Shown here piece after piece: positions 45,420 to 57,717 of a stretch of DNA of 64,000 nucleotides; within the stretch, counting starts at the first letter, position 1, and each line of letters opens with the position of its first letter. The DNA comes from Gonocerus acuteangulatus (taxonomy: Eukaryota; Arthropoda; Insecta; Hemiptera; Coreidae): contig OX328123.1 of NCBI GenBank assembly GCA_946811695.1, positions 10,115,698 to 10,179,697 on the forward strand, given 5' to 3'. Both the position numbers and the translations under genes were made by a program. The notes below the pieces were generated by a model, which was given only the letters and a program-made list of their open reading frames with translations, was not told where the DNA came from and did not search any database.

Positions 45420-45660
45420 AAGTCATATGGTAACACCCAATATATTTACGAGTATTACCAAGGTTATAGGCGAGGGGGCTGTGCAAGGGTTCCGGATATT
45501 ATTACCTCACCTGGAAAACCTAAGGATATGCCATACATCACGGTTTGACCGGGACTGTCCCGGTATTTTGCAATTGTTTCGGTGTCCAGCGCCCGGTTTT
45601 ATCAATGTCCCGGAAAAGGCTGTAAGATGTAAAAAGTAATGAATTCATGTTTATAAGAAT
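45420..45660. other. Helitron interior, no gene
   Basis: A 78-codon frame crosses the SINE boundary (45403-45639) and cannot be a gene. gaccgggactgtcccggt is a short palindrome. Confidence 0.6.
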
Positions 45661-46447
45661 CTTTTATAAATCGGTTACTTTTCTACAATCAACATTGTTA
45701 CTACTGCTCACAGTGTCAAAGAAATGAGAAGTAATCTAACTGTAAAACGCTGGAACTACCTGCACAGCGCTGCCAGCTGCCAGACACTACTATTTGGCTG
45801 AGAGATTGTTTTAAGAAAATCAAGTAGCAAAAAAAGTTCCGTTCTTATTTTTAAGGTTTGGGTAGACTAACAGTTCAGGATCCCCCCTTCCCGTTACTGG
45901 CTAGGCTTAAAACTCACCAACCATTTTGCTTATAATTTGTACTCTTTTTATTCCCCCCCCCCCTCTGGTATGCCCATCCCATATTAATGTGTCTCGGTTT
46001 AACTCTCCAAAAATATGGCAAGCCTATCTGACGGAGACAGGCAGAAATGAAACGCAATTAAAACTCTATGAGGGATAGTTAATTTCTAGTAATTCAAGGT
46101 CTGTCATCATAGTTGAAATTAACCTCAATTAGAAATAAAACTATGAGATAGATAATGTAAGGTAACAGCTGTTCTTTATCGTCCTAGCAACGCAGGCTGC
46201 CTAGGCTTGCCTTCTCTAACCAACTCAAACTTTAAACCCCCCTAAAAATGCTTAAAAATACGAATATCAAAAAATCCTTTCTTAGCGAGCGTTACGTTAT
46301 ATAGGGAGTGTCCATGCAAAATTTCAAAATTTTCTGTCGAGCGGTTTGGGCTGGGCGTTGATAGATGAGTGAGTGAGTGAGTGAGTGAGTGAGTGGTATT
46401 TGACAAATATATAGTAGATGTAAAGAATCTATTCGAACGCTTATTAT

Positions 46448-47250
46448 TAGGGCCCGGAAGATAGGCATTTATTTTTGGTTAAAATAGGCAGGCAAAAAGG
46501 CACTTGAAATACTGAAAATAGGCAGTACTGTAATTAAAATAGGCATTTATTAGGAGTGAAGGCAAAGAGGAATCTCACTCATTATTAATGAAAATATGTA
46601 TTTTAAATACTCATTCATTTCTTTATTATCAATTTATCACAGAATTAGTGTACTTACTCTTACTTTCCCTTCTTACAAGCAACAACAAGATGCTTTTTCA
46701 AAGTATCAATTCTCATAGACCTTCTAAGAAAAAATGTTTTTCATCATGGAAAAACTTCCTCTGCATTATCTTATCATTTCTAAATCCGGAATACCAGGTA
46801 ACTACACCATTGTCACAGCAGAAGGGGTGTGAGGAAGGAGACGTACTTCTCTCTCTTTCCTGCTATTCATTATTCCTGTGCATTCCTTCTACCAAGGAAG
46901 GCTCTGTTATTTACAGAGGGTCAATCCAAGGGTTGGGAAAATAAGCTTTCGAATTGATATTTCTGACGGCAAAATGTAATTTAATTTGTGAAACCTTTTT
47001 TGTTTTCGACGAACTGAAATTCGAAATTCGTTATGTGCTTTCTAAAATGTTTAAATCGCAGAAAAAAAATTGCATAAAAGGCAAAAAAAGGCTTTAAATC
47101 TTAAAATAGCCGAAATAGGCAAAAAAGGCAAAATAAAAATTGTCTCTACACTTCCTAAATGCACGGAAACATATTTATTTCTATCTGATTCTCCATTCAG
47201 GATATATCCATTCAGATAAAAAAGACATTTTGCCTAACTTCCGGGCTCTA
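46448..47250. mobile_element. hAT-type MITE, 803 bp, 8-bp TSD
   Basis: TAGGGCCCGGAAGATAGGCA at 46448 and the complement of TAGAGCCCGGAAGTTAGGCA at 47250 are inverted. CTTATTAT occurs on both sides (46440-46447, 47251-47258), the 8-bp duplication of hAT elements. aaaataggca and aaaaggca words are repeated inside both ends. No transposase was recognised. Confidence 0.88.
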
Positions 47251-47344
47251 CTTATTATATTTACTACAAAAACGGTTTTTATGTCATTTTTTCAGGAGCG
47301 ATCTCATTTAAAGAGATCGGGACTTAAATGCAGTCATTTTTGCT

Positions 47345-47510
47345 TTGAGGTTTAATTTTACATAGTGGGTTCGATTCCCACTATGGGTGGTGGCTTTTCT
47401 ATAGAAAAAAGAAAAGGCATCAGCTCCATCCTGGCTAGAAAATGGTGGAAACCTATTGATAACCCATACCAAAATTCTTAGTTAATTATGATAGACGTTA
47501 AAAATTTAAA
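47345..47510 (+). mobile_element. SINE-II, 5'-truncated
   Basis: It begins in the B box (gtgggttcgattcccacta) and continues gtggcttttctatag, agctccatcctggctagaaa and gataaccca as in the complement of 49773-49916. Confidence 0.75.
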
Positions 47511-47514
47511 TTAA

Positions 47515-47995
47515 TAATTTTACATTTTTCACACAAGATCAAGCCAAATTGGATTCGACTGTTTTAGCCGTAGTTTCAACGCTGAATCGACAAACCTTCA
47601 CAATAAATATAATTAGTGCCTGAGAATGTGAAACAAATATTTCTCCTCCCTGAAATATATTATAATTAAAATGTTTTCATCCGAGAGAAATTTCTAATTT
47701 TTTCTCTGGGAACATTCCAGCCGAAGTGACGGCCCGTTCCAGAGACTGTTTAATATTTTGGCGTTGATATAACGACAGCTGATAGCTTTGCACTGATAGT
47801 GTCGTAGATAAGGCGAGCTGCTTTTGGAAGGTGGTGATCTGATTCACTTGTTCACTGAATCATTGGCAGGCGATTTGCATAAAGGATACACCTAAGTGAG
47901 GCAGTCAACGCCTTGTGTCCTTTCTCTCAGCAGCCAATATCTTGACAGCCTCCACCAATCACATAATATTATATATTTATACTAGCTACACCCAA
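47515..47995. other. No gene recognised
   Basis: No coding or repeat feature is supported. Confidence 0.5.
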
Positions 47996-48175
47996 TATTA
48001 TGTTCCCAGGCGTGCCATGCTACACCAGTGTGGATTTGTAAAGAAACAAACATACAGACAGAGAGCTGATAGCCAACTTTGACTCACAAGGGGAGTATAC
48101 AGCGATGGGGTCACCGATTTGGACCAATTGTTTTCTGGTGATTCTACATCGAAAAATAGTCGACACGTGTCCGAG

Positions 48176-48285
48176 CGTTCCGTCCAATGCGCCTCAGGAG
48201 CCGAGAAATAAAATAAAATAGGTTGAAAGTGCTTTATTTTTTATTTCGAGTTTAGAAAATGGTATCGACATGATTCTTTCACCAA
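48176..48285 (+). repeat. Dispersed repeat shared with 5728-5842
   Basis: gcgttccgtccaatgcgcct, gaaataaaataaaataggtt and gtatcgacatgattcttt recur in the same order. Confidence 0.8.
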
Positions 48286-48892
48286 TTCATTTGTTTTTAG
48301 AGTAGATTAAAAGAAAAATATAATCGATAAACAATAATTTATATTTCGTCAAATATATTCAAAAATATGCTTACGTTTTCAAGTAAACTAGTATTATACA
48401 TTTTTTTACACCAAAAATAATAGCAGATTTAAAATCAGCACCCCAAGAAACCCTAGTGCGGTGAATATTATTGAAAACAAAAAAATAATGATTTTTCCCA
48501 GTCTAGAAGACACTAAAAATTTGTAAGCGAAAAAGTAATGTAACGTTTTGAAATTCAATATCTCCCCTTGAGATAATCCGATTTCAACGTCATTGATATC
48601 TTTCAAAAGAAGAAAGACTCCTTTTTCTAACCATATAAATGACTATTGTATTTTCTCAAAAGGTACTTGCAAAAGTGGTTCTCAAAATAAAAATAAAATG
48701 TAAACTTTTTTGCATATAACGTCAATCCCAGACCAAATAGAAACACCCTGATTGGAAGGAAATGTGTCATATTAGGTCCTTTATTGACCATCCAAGTTTG
48801 GTTTGAATGGGGTAAATATTCTTTGAAATATGGCCGGATTGTTGAATCTTTAACAAAATTTTAAGGGTCCCCCCTTAGCAAAATTTAAAATA

Positions 48893-49186
48893 CATTTTTT
48901 TATATTTTTGTAATATTCCCAAAATTTGAATTTAGGGGGTTTTCAATGTGCTAAAAACCAATCTGACATCCGTTTTTAAATAAAAAATTGTTTTACATAC
49001 TCCACTCTTTAGAAGTCATTGTTCTGCCAAAATATTCCATATACCTACATTTAAAAAGTTATCGATTATAACAAAAATTTTGATTTAAAAACAGATGTCA
49101 GATTCGTTTTTAGCACATTTAGAAACCCCTAAATTCAAATTTTGGTAATACTACAAAAATATAAAAAAATGTATTTTAAATTGAAA
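48893..49186. repeat. Inner hairpin, arms about 100 bp
   Basis: aatttaaaatacatttttttat... with gtgctaaaaaccaatctgac and catccgtttttaaat pairs with atttaaaaacagatgtcaga... and tagcacatttagaaacccc. The loop is about 95 bp. Confidence 0.8.
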
Positions 49187-49609
49187 TTATTTAATTAATT
49201 AATTATTTATTTAATGTATTTAAATCACCAGAAAAAAATTGGTCCAGATCGGTGACCCCATCGCTGTATACTCCCCTTGTTAGCCTATCAAGATCAACAT
49301 GTGTACCAAGTTACGTCAAAATCGGTCAAACAGTGTGAATTTGTATAAGGAACAGACAAACAGACAGACAGCTGGTAGCCGTTTTTGACCTAGCCTATGA
49401 CATTCCCGGCATCAAGATCTCCTGTGTGCCACGTTTGGTAAAAATCGCTCAAACCGTCCCGATTTGTATAAGGAACAAACAGATAAACAGACAGGTGATG
49501 TTTATGTACATACAAAACTTCCCGGATCAAGACCTACCTGTGTGCCAAGTTTGATCAAAATCTGTCAAACAGTCTTGATTTGTATAAGGAACAATCAGAC
49601 AGACACGTG

Positions 49610-49649
<40 letters not shown>

Positions 49650-49772
49650 CACGTGATAACATTGAGTTATAATTTTTCTTGCGTAGGCAGACGTAAAATA
49701 TTAAAGATATAAATGTCAATGACTAAAATGTATTTAATTTTAACGTCCATTGTAATTAACTACGAATTTTGG

Positions 49773-49916
49773 GACGGGTTATCTATAGGTAACCACCCTT
49801 TCCAGCCAGGATAGAGCTGTTGCCTTTTCACCACCCCCAGTGGGAATAGAACCCACGACCCTTGGCACGGACTGTTAAGTGCAGACGCCTTAACACTCAG
49901 GGCTACCGCGCTTCAA
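49773..49916 (-). mobile_element. SINE-II, near full-length
   Basis: On the minus strand: gaagcgcggtagccctgagt, ggcgtctgcacttaacagtc, B box gggttctattcccac, then caacagctctatcctggctg and gataacccgtccc. A tRNA-like head (with extended arm) and a 70-bp tail are visible. tcaatgactaaaat flanks the SINE at about 49715-49728 and 49920-49933, a plausible TSD that includes part of the 3' end. Confidence 0.8.
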
Positions 49917-49934
49917 AGGTCAATGACTAAAATA

Positions 49935-50324
49935 ATAAATTAACATAAATCCATGAGTATAGATTAAGAAAGAAATTTGATAAAACGTAAAATAAAATAT
50001 AATATACATATAGAAATAGGGGGGGGGGAGTCCGACAAGCATCGTCATAAGTAAAAGGAGGGAAACAAAATCTCAAAGAAAATTAATATAAGGTTTTAAG
50101 CGCCAAAACATGAAACTGACTGTTTCCTAAGCGGAAATTACTCCGTCCTCTTGCCTAACGTTTGCTCTTGGAAACAATATAACAACGTTTCTCATTTTCT
50201 TGAGGTGTTGTACTAAAATAGTTATTAAACTGTTAAATTCAATTAATAAGAGAAAAACAACCAATTAAAGAGTGAGTTAAACAGAGACAAAACCCCGTCA
50301 AAAAGGACAAAACTGGCAATTTCT
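49935..50324. other. No gene recognised
   Basis: A G-run occurs at 50029-50038; no other feature is supported. Confidence 0.5.
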
Positions 50325-50640
50325 ACTTTTTAATTACTTAATTATCCTATTGACATCGCACCATCGAAAATTGCTTCAGAACCTTTTTTGCACAGAAATT
50401 AGAAAGCTTTCGAATTGTCACCTTGCACTTTGCAGGATTTCTCAGCCGCTTTCAAGATATTTACGACAATGTACGAATATCACAAAATGAATCAAAATAG
50501 GAAAACGAATAATTCCAAATATAACCAAAATTTAAACATCTTAATTTAGATGGTTTTTGGGGCGAATTACGTCCCGAAAACTATGTTTCAAGGGACGGAA
50601 TCTGCTGGTAACACCATGGAGCCTGTGGGAGAGCTATATA
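50325..50640 (+). mobile_element. Family A fragment, copy A6
   Basis: attgacatcgcaccatcgaa, agaaccttttttgcacaga, gctttcgaattgtcacc and the end gggacggaatctgctggtaa match the middle of A2 at low identity. Confidence 0.55.
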
Positions 50641-50752
50641 TGTATCGCTCTCTCACAGGCTCAAAAATGGTCCGATTATGATGAAATTTGGTGCAAATAC
50701 ATACCAAGACTTGGTATGGGTGGCGAGCTATCCACACATAGGGATGTAATGG

Positions 50753-50786
50753 CCCCTGAGGGGGTGGCATAAAGGCCACGAAACGT
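50753..50786 (+). other. Hammerhead-like motif, variant
   Basis: CTGAGGGG, GTGGC-ataaag-GCCAC, GAAACGT, then TTAGGGCGTACAAAC and AATAAA. The first box differs (GGG for AGA), but the stem is perfect. Confidence 0.5.
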
Positions 50787-50901
50787 TTAGGGCGTACAAA
50801 CAATAAATAGTACAAAGAGAATTGGAGTACTATTCTTTTGACCTTGGCCATATATAAAGAATAAATAATTATACGTAAATAAAGGTCAGAAATACGTGGA
50901 A

Positions 50902-51600
<699 letters not shown>

Positions 51601-51816
51601 GATTTAAATAATGAATAAATGAATGAATGAATATGTTTATTTCTTTTAAGTAAAAAACTTACAACAAGGAGTTGGCACTTAAAATTAAATTTCACTTTCC
51701 ATAGTAATACAACAAATAATACATAACATTAAAATAAAAAAAATAGATTTATGTAAAAAAAAATAATACATGATGCTTGTAAAATAATAATAAATAATAA
51801 AAAGTATGCATCAAAT

Positions 51817-53950
51817 TAGGTGTCTTTAAAGGGGGCACTTTGAAGGTTGGCACTGATTTCAGCCTAGAAGAGTTTTCCTAGCTTGTAGGTATCGAAGGGT
51901 TTGGTGACTAAAGGCATTTAGCTCTTCTTGGGTGTTGGGGGATAAGACATCAACAAGTTGGGTAGATGGTAATTCTTGATCTTTGGTGACGGTAATTGTC
52001 AGTGGTTTGAGAATCCTGCATTCAGTAAGTAGGTGTCTTTAAAGGGAGCACTTTGAAGGTTGGCACTGATTTCAGCCTAGAAGAGTTTTCCTAGCTTGTA
52101 GGTATCGAAGGGTTTGGTGACTAAAGGCATTTAGCTCTTCTTGGGTGTTGGGGGATAAGACATCAACAAGTTGGGTAGATGGTAATTCTTGATCTTTGGT
52201 GACGGTAATTGTCAGTGGTTTGAGAATCCTGCATTCAGTAAGTAGGTGTCTTTAAAGGGAGCACTTTGAAGGTTGGCACTGATTTCAGCCTAGAAGAGTT
52301 TTCCTAGCTTGTAGGTATCGAAGGGTTTGGTGACTAAAGGCATTTAGCTCTTCTTGGGTGTTGGGGGATAAGACATCAACAAGTTGGGTAGATGGTAATT
52401 CTTGATCTTTGGTGACGGTAATTGTCAGTGGTTTGAGAATCCTGCATTCAGTAAGTAGGTGTCTTTAAAGGGAGCACTTTGAAGGTTGGCACTGATTTCA
52501 GCCTAGAAGAGTTTTCCTAGCTTGTAGGTATCGAAGGGTTTGGTGACTAAAGGCATTTAGCTCTTCTTGGGTGTTGGGGGATAAAACATCAACAAGTTGG
52601 GTAGATGGTAATTCTTGATCATTGGTGACGGTAATTGTCAGTGGTTTGAGAATCCTGCATTCAGTAAGTAGGTGTCTTTAAAGGGAGCACTTTGAAGGTT
52701 GGCACTGATTTCAGCCTAGAAGAGTTTTCCTAGCTTGTAGGTATCGAAGGGTTTGGTGACTAAAGGCATTTAGCTCTTCTTGGGTGTTGGGGGATAAGAC
52801 ATCAACAAGTTGGGTAGATGGTAATTCTTGATCTTTGGTGACGGTAATTGTCAGTGGTTTGAGAATCCTGCATTCAGTAAGTAGGTGTCTTTAAAGGGAG
52901 CACTTTGAAGGTTGGCACTGTTTTCAGCCTAGAAGAGTCTTCCTAGCTTGTAGGTATCGAAGGGGCTGGTGGCTAAAGGCATTTAGCTGTTCTTGAGTGT
53001 TGGGGGATAAGACATCAACAAGTTGGGTAGATGGTAATTCTTGATCTTTGGTGACGGTAATTGTCAGTGGTTTGAGAATCCTGCATTCAGTAAGTAGGTG
53101 TCTTTAAAGGGAGCACTTTGAAGGTTGGCACTGATTTCAGCCTAGAAGAGTCTTCCTAGCTTGTAGGTATCGAAGGGTTTGGTGACTAAAGGCATTTAGC
53201 TCTTCTTGGGTGTTGGGGGATAAGACATCAACAAGTTGGGTAGATGGTAATTCTTGATCTTTGGTGACGGTAATTGTCAGTGGTTTGAGAATCCTGCATT
53301 CAGTAAGTAGGTGTCTTTAAAGGGAGCACTTTGAAGGTTGGCACTGATTTCAGCCTAGAAGAGTCTTCCTAGCTTGTAGGTATCGAAGGGGCTGGTGGCT
53401 AAAGGCATTTAGCTGTTCTTGAGTGTTGGGGGATAAGACATCAACAAGTTGGGTAGATGGTAATTCTTGATCTTCGGTGACGGTAATTGTCAGTGGTTTG
53501 AGAATCCTGCATTCAGTAAGTAGGTGTCTTTAAAGGGAGCACTTTGAAGGTTGGCACTGATTTCAGCCTAGAAGAGTCTTCCTAGCTTGTAGGTATCGAA
53601 GGGTTTGGTGGCTAAAGGCATTTAGCTTTTCTTGAGTGTTGGGGGATAAGACATCAACAAGTTGGGTAGATGGTAATTCTTGATCTTTGGTGACGGTAAT
53701 TGTCAGTGGTTTGAGAATCCTGCATTCAGTAAGTAGGTGTCTTTAAAGGGAGCACTTTGAAGGTTGGCACTGATTTCAGCCTAGGAGAGTCTTCCTAGCT
53801 TGTAGGTATTGAAGGGTTTGGTGGCTAAAGGCATTTAGCTGGTCTTGGGTGTTGGGGGATAAGGCATCAACAAGTTGGGTAGATGGTAATTCTTGATCTT
53901 TGGTGACGGTAATTGTCAGTGGTTTGAGAATCCTGCATTCAGTAAGTAGG
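51817..53950 (-). repeat. 213-bp tandem array, 10 units, LINE 3' end
   Basis: Each unit holds the last part of ORF2 including its stop plus about 30 bp beyond it (ttggcactgatttcagccta, gtgttgggggataagacatc, ctgcattcagtaagtaggtg). Units are nearly identical. The sixth and eighth units (from about 52883 and 53309) share gggctggtggctaaagg and ctgttcttgagtg, suggesting duplication of two-unit blocks. Confidence 0.95.
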
Positions 53951-54348
53951 TGTTGTATTGTATTTTCTGCTGTATTGCATAATGGGCATGTTTGATCTAT
54001 ATTAAAGACGTACCTATTGCCTTTGATGTATATTTTGGTATTCTTGGTGTTGGATGACCTGAGTTGGGCTATGAGGGGAAGCTGATCTATATGTATTGTC
54101 AGATATAAGTACTGCTCTCCATCAAAGCTATATGAGCTAAGGTTCCTGTATATATGGCTATAAAAGCTTTTTGTTACTGCCTCCACGTCCAGAGAAAAAT
54201 AGTGGTTTTTGGATTTTTCTATAATTTCACCCATCTGTTGCTTGTTCAATAGTATTTGTTTTTGCCATATATCCTCACATCCAACTGTTGATAAATATGA
54301 CCTCATCTCCTGCGTCCAATTAAAAGGGATTGCATAAGCCTGATGCAA
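53776..54348 (-). pseudogene. LINE ORF2 C-terminal fragment
   Basis: The open 190-codon frame starts at the truncation point. It contains FYSHIYRNLSSYSFDGEQYL, LIAQLRSSNTKNTKIYIKG, CPLCNTAENTIQHLLTECRI and DALSPNTQDQLNAFSHQTLQ. CPLC-H-C is the LINE C-terminal zinc knuckle. It resembles the end of the LINE at 16.9 kb (LVSQLRISGNENIKL, CRWC), so both are of one broad clade. The last 71 codons fall in the first copy of the 213-bp repeat. Confidence 0.88.
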
Positions 54349-54361
54349 TTATTTAAATAAT

Positions 54362-55050
54362 AATTAGGACTAACCAAACTGTACATTTTCCAACGTTCCG
54401 TTATCAATTAAACGCTCACTTACATACTGTAAACAAATTCTATGCGCGAACGCCGGCGGATACTTTTTTGTAACGTTTTTTTTTCAGTTTAGTCATCAAA
54501 GCATATTTATGCTAAATACAATAATTCTTTCGGTTGGCAATAACCCCGGAAAGAAATTATTCCAGAAAACTGAGGAGAACACTCAAATAATATATTATTA
54601 TTATTGTACGATTATAAAAATTGGTTTTACCAAAACTCTTTGCTTTGGTAGATAAACTTTTATAGTGATTTTACTTAGTTAATAGTTTACGAGGATTCCG
54701 TTTACTATAGTTCCGTATATGCTTCCATAGCCTTAGCTAAATACCTATTCTCCCAAGAGAATGTAGCTCTAACAACCATCCCATAAACGTTTAAGCCTCC
54801 TCTATAAACGTTTAAGCTTGACAATCACACATAAACGTTGGGTCGAAATAGAGCCGGAGTTTGGGGCAGGAATGCAATAAGTTATTGGGATTTACTCAAT
54901 TATTTTCAGATATTAGGTGAATACTATGAACTTTTAAAACATAAAAGACAATTCATAAAAGAAAACAAGCATTTGAGTTCAGGAAAGTGAAATTAATTCT
55001 AAAAAAAAAAAATAGTTTAGGTGACGTTAAGAAATTAGTAATAACAAATA
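54362..55050. other. No gene recognised
   Basis: No coding or repeat structure is supported. Confidence 0.5.
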
Positions 55051-55055
55051 TATAT

Positions 55056-55219
55056 AGGGGTCTCCCGTGGTCTAATGGCTAGCGCCTTGGATTCATAAGC
55101 GGGAGATGGTGGGTTCGATTCCCAACCTCCGGCAGGAATTTTATCATCCCACGGCTCGCTGGTAAAATTCCTCGCTGCACCCTGGATGTCGGCGCTAATG
55201 ACCTAGATGTAGATGCGCC

Positions 55220-55262
<43 letters not shown>
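55056..55262 (+). mobile_element. SINE-I, full-length
   Basis: Head gggtctcccgtggtctaatg and gcgccttggattcataagcg, B box gggttcgattcccaacc, then tttatcatcccacggctcgc, tail ggcgctaatgacctagatgt and gccgt plus a 40-base poly-A. A (TA)n tract (55269-55311) follows. Confidence 0.9.
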
Positions 55263-55263
<1 letters not shown>

Positions 55264-55265
55264 AA

Positions 55266-55314
<49 letters not shown>

Positions 55315-55339
55315 CAAATAACTAATTGATTATCACAAT

Positions 55340-55905
55340 AAAACTTGAGGAACACATATCTGTTTTGGTAAAAGAATCAAAGGGACACTGGGACAGATGT
55401 GGGTCGAATTGAAAAATATAATCTTCTATATCTTGATATTCTATTTCTTGATCGTCTTGATTTGAGATTTCCTCGAATCCTTCGTCATCATTTGAGAGAA
55501 TACCATCATCAGAATCTGAATCTATTTCATCAATTTGGTCATCTTATTCCGCATCAGATTGCTCCTCTTGTCGTCTGAATTCGGCCATAACGTCTTCTAT
55601 GTTAGTAAATAATTTATTTTCTCCCGAAACCATGATTTTTTTAATGAAAACCTAGAACAATAATATCTTTAGTTAAGAACATTATCGTAAACACTGGGTC
55701 GTATCCGACCCTGGTTAGGGAAAAATTTACATTGAGAGTTGATAAAAAAAAAATTGTTCTTACCTGACAGACGTAAACGTGGTCCGTTGCTCCCTCGGTA
55801 CTGATTGACAGGGTACCTGCAGCCCTTTGACGTTAGAGTGCGTATTTGAAGAGACATGCGCAGTTTTTCGCCTAGAGGGTCGGATACGACCCGTACGTTT
55901 ATAGA
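55340..55905 (-). mobile_element. piggyBac-like 5' fragment
   Basis: The minus strand reads from a palindromic GGGTCGTATCCGACCC box (55862-55885 region), through a 5' untranslated part with a second copy of the box (55697-55712), into an acidic N-terminal coding segment. The repeated GGGTC/GACCC palindromes recall the subterminal boxes of the 38.2 kb piggyBac MITE. No TTAA-flanked end was confirmed. Confidence 0.5.
55380..55633 (-). pseudogene. Acidic N-terminus of a probable piggyBac-type transposase
   Basis: From the ATG at 55633: VSGENKLFTNIEDVMAEFRR, QEEQSDAE, a stop, then DDQIDEIDSDSDDGILSNDD and EGFEEISNQDDQEIEYQDIE. Long Asp/Glu-rich starts are typical of piggyBac transposases before their catalytic domain, which is missing here. 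The internal stop (TAA) makes it a pseudogene. Acidic low-complexity tracts also occur in other proteins, so the family call is tentative. Confidence 0.45.
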
Positions 55906-56345
55906 TGAGGACTAAAGACGACAGGCCGTGAAAGCTGCCCCTACACCTCGGTATCTATAGATGTAGATTTGTTAATCAATGCTATTATGATTGAGATAAT
56001 GATTAAACGGACCGAAGAGAGATTCCCTCAACCACGCCCTCAACTTGTGACCTTTAGAACATCCTTGCTGTATCAGCTGGTCTTGGTGCTGCCGTCTCTT
56101 GTGTAACAATCAGGCGTGGCTTTTATCGGATCGGCTACAGGCTTCAAGCGACCGATTCCGGGATCTTCCACGACCACATATGGAGGGTTCAGTGCACAAC
56201 TAGACCAAGTCCATGTTCTACAGTTTTCAGAGTATTATTCGTTTTAATTGCAGAGACATTGTATAAATCCTATTGGCCAGTATAAGTCATAAAAAGATTT
56301 GAACTTAAACACTGACATTATTTATATATAGCCTTGTTCATAAAA
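55906..56345. other. No gene recognised
   Basis: Nothing is supported here. Confidence 0.5.
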
Positions 56346-56349
56346 TAGT

Positions 56350-57110
56350 TATAACTTGGACTCGGCCTACTTGAGCTCTGAAAAAAAAAAGAATGATTTC
56401 CAGATGTGTAGCAAGAACTGCTATAAGAGGCGAAATAATGAAGTTAGGTCTTAGTCTCCCATAGCACTGGAAATAGGTATTTTAGCAATTCTCTTCAATG
56501 CCATTAAAACCAAAAGTGCCAAAAATGGACTTGGCTTGTGCTCTGAAAAAAATAACAAGAATGTCTTCCAGATGAGTAGCAAGAACTGCTACAAGAGGCG
56601 AAATAACGAAGTTAGGACTTAGTCTCCTTTAGCACTGAAAAGGGTAATTTTAGTAATACTCTTCAATCCCATTAAAACACAAAAAAAAAAAAAAAAAAAA
56701 AAAATCAGTCCCGTAACAGGCCACGAAGGCCCTGAGGGGCAGATACTATAGAGGTATCTGATTCATGACCATACGGCACACTAGGGAGATAGTGTGGTCA
56801 GTACTATGCTCCGGCCGCCTGATTTTCCCCTTGGCCGCTTCGACTGCTAGAGTCATTAGCACCCAAGGTACCCATTATTAATTAAATTAATTAAAGGCTG
56901 GGTTGGCCCTAGGGACGGTCAGGGAGGCCGAATTCTACCGGTGAACGAAGACACTAGAAGAAAAAATCTTTAGTGCTTGCTCGGGATTTGAACTCAGGCC
57001 TCCAGCTTATTAGTCCAGCGCTCTACCACTGAGCTAACCTCGCCCCCCATTAAAACACAAAGTGCCAAAAATTGACTTGGCTTACTTGTGCTCTGAACCG
57101 TCCATTTGTG
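56350..57110 (+). repeat. Tandem repeat, about 175 bp, interrupted by SINE-III
   Basis: Units starting near 56352 and 56527 share ttggcttgtgctctgaaaaa-like, gatgagtagcaagaactgct and gaagttagg; the third resumes at 57048 after the SINE. cccattaaaacacaa on both sides of the SINE is its TSD. Confidence 0.8.
56691..57046 (-). mobile_element. SINE-III copy
   Basis: Complement of the 45061 copy at high identity: tcagtcccgtaacaggccac, ctccggccgcctgattttcc, and the tRNA-like head ggcgaggttagctcagtggt at the right end. Confidence 0.93.
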
Positions 57111-57307
57111 TTTTGTACATACAGGCATATATTTGCAGGAAATTTAATGAATAAATAAAGTAAAGACACATTATGTATTGATAGAACAAACACGACAGAG
57201 TGAATAATCGTATCATCCCTACCATGTCAAACTATCGAATATGCAAATCGGAGCAAACTAGAGAACGAACATATTCTATCCATTGACCAAGTAATATATT
57301 GAAAAAT

Positions 57308-57717
57308 AAAACGAAAACAAGGTATGGTTGGGATTTGGCTAGGAGAAAAAAACTTCAGACCTTCAGGAAGAAATCTGTCTTGGACGTTTCGGCTGCACTT
57401 TGGCAGCCTTCTTCAGCACTAGATAATGCCTCGGGGGGAGGGAGGAAGACCAAGTAGACATTTAGGTGATCATGGTTGAATGTCTACATGCAAACGGAGT
57501 CCACATTCAACCTAAATGTCTACTTGAGAAGATATGGTCGACCGTTCGGAAGTAGGAAGCGTTGATCGTCGGGGTTTCGGTCAGTGTTCTTATTCTATAA
57601 ATGTCTACTTGGGTCTTCCTCCGTCCCCCCTGAAGTTCTGACGTTTTTTTCTCCTAGCCGAATCCCAACCATACCTTGTCTTCGTATCACTGAAACGGCT
57701 AACTACCTCCATCTCTA
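57308..57717. mobile_element. Inverted-repeat element with 12-bp TSD (relative of 39.1 kb)
   Basis: atattgaaaaat flanks it (57296-57307, 57718-57729). The left part ggttgggatttggctaggag... is complementary to the right part ctcctagccgaatcccaacc. The left arm holds a hammerhead-like motif (57384-57417: CTGAAGAA, GGCTGC/GCAGCC, GAAACGT on the minus strand). The corresponding stretch is deleted in the right arm. The right end continues ggctaactacctccatctct, as in the left end of the 39.1 kb element. Confidence 0.82.
57527..57598 (+). mobile_element. Short retroposon-like insertion, copy 2
   Basis: About 72 bp starting agaagatatggtcgaccgtt and ending gtgttcttattctat, flanked by aaatgtctacttg (57514-57526 and 57599-57611). 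It matches the minus strand of 767-881 from its first base. It interrupts the right arm of the inverted-repeat element. Confidence 0.75.

Larger units (their letters stand above)
44887..46418 (-). mobile_element. Non-autonomous Helitron (carries a SINE)
   Basis: On the minus strand it starts TCTACTATATATTTGTCAAA after an A and ends CCGTG-acgaag-CACGG, then GTATTCAGCTAG before a T. These are the Helitron TC start, 3' hairpin and CTAG end. Near its start is a (CACT)n run (46367-46394 on the plus strand). No helicase sequence remains. Confidence 0.82.
48087..49279. mobile_element. Unclassified TIR element, about 1.2 kb
   Basis: caaggggagtatacagcgat continues ggggtcaccgat and accaattgttttctggtgat at the left. 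The right end is its complement for about 55 bp with a few mismatches. I see no certain TSD and no transposase. Confidence 0.75.
47996..49650 (-). repeat. Family B copy, split by a TIR element
   Basis: 47996-48086 (actagctacaccc, gtgtggatttgtaaagaaac) and 49280-49615 belong together. The right part has three tandem units of about 115 bp with gtcaaacagtgtgaatttgt or close variants and gtataaggaacaaac, ending in (TA)n at 49616-49647. Confidence 0.7.
51613..54350 (-). mobile_element. 5'-truncated LINE with amplified 3' end
   Basis: atttaaataat flanks the copy (51602-51612 and 54351-54361). On the minus strand it opens within ORF2, passes through ten 213-bp repeats, and ends with an AT-rich 3' untranslated region and an (ATTC)n tail. 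Endonuclease and reverse transcriptase are missing. Confidence 0.88.

Noticed and set aside
45403..45639. 78-codon frame as a gene
   Set aside because: It spans the SINE/TSD boundary inside a Helitron.
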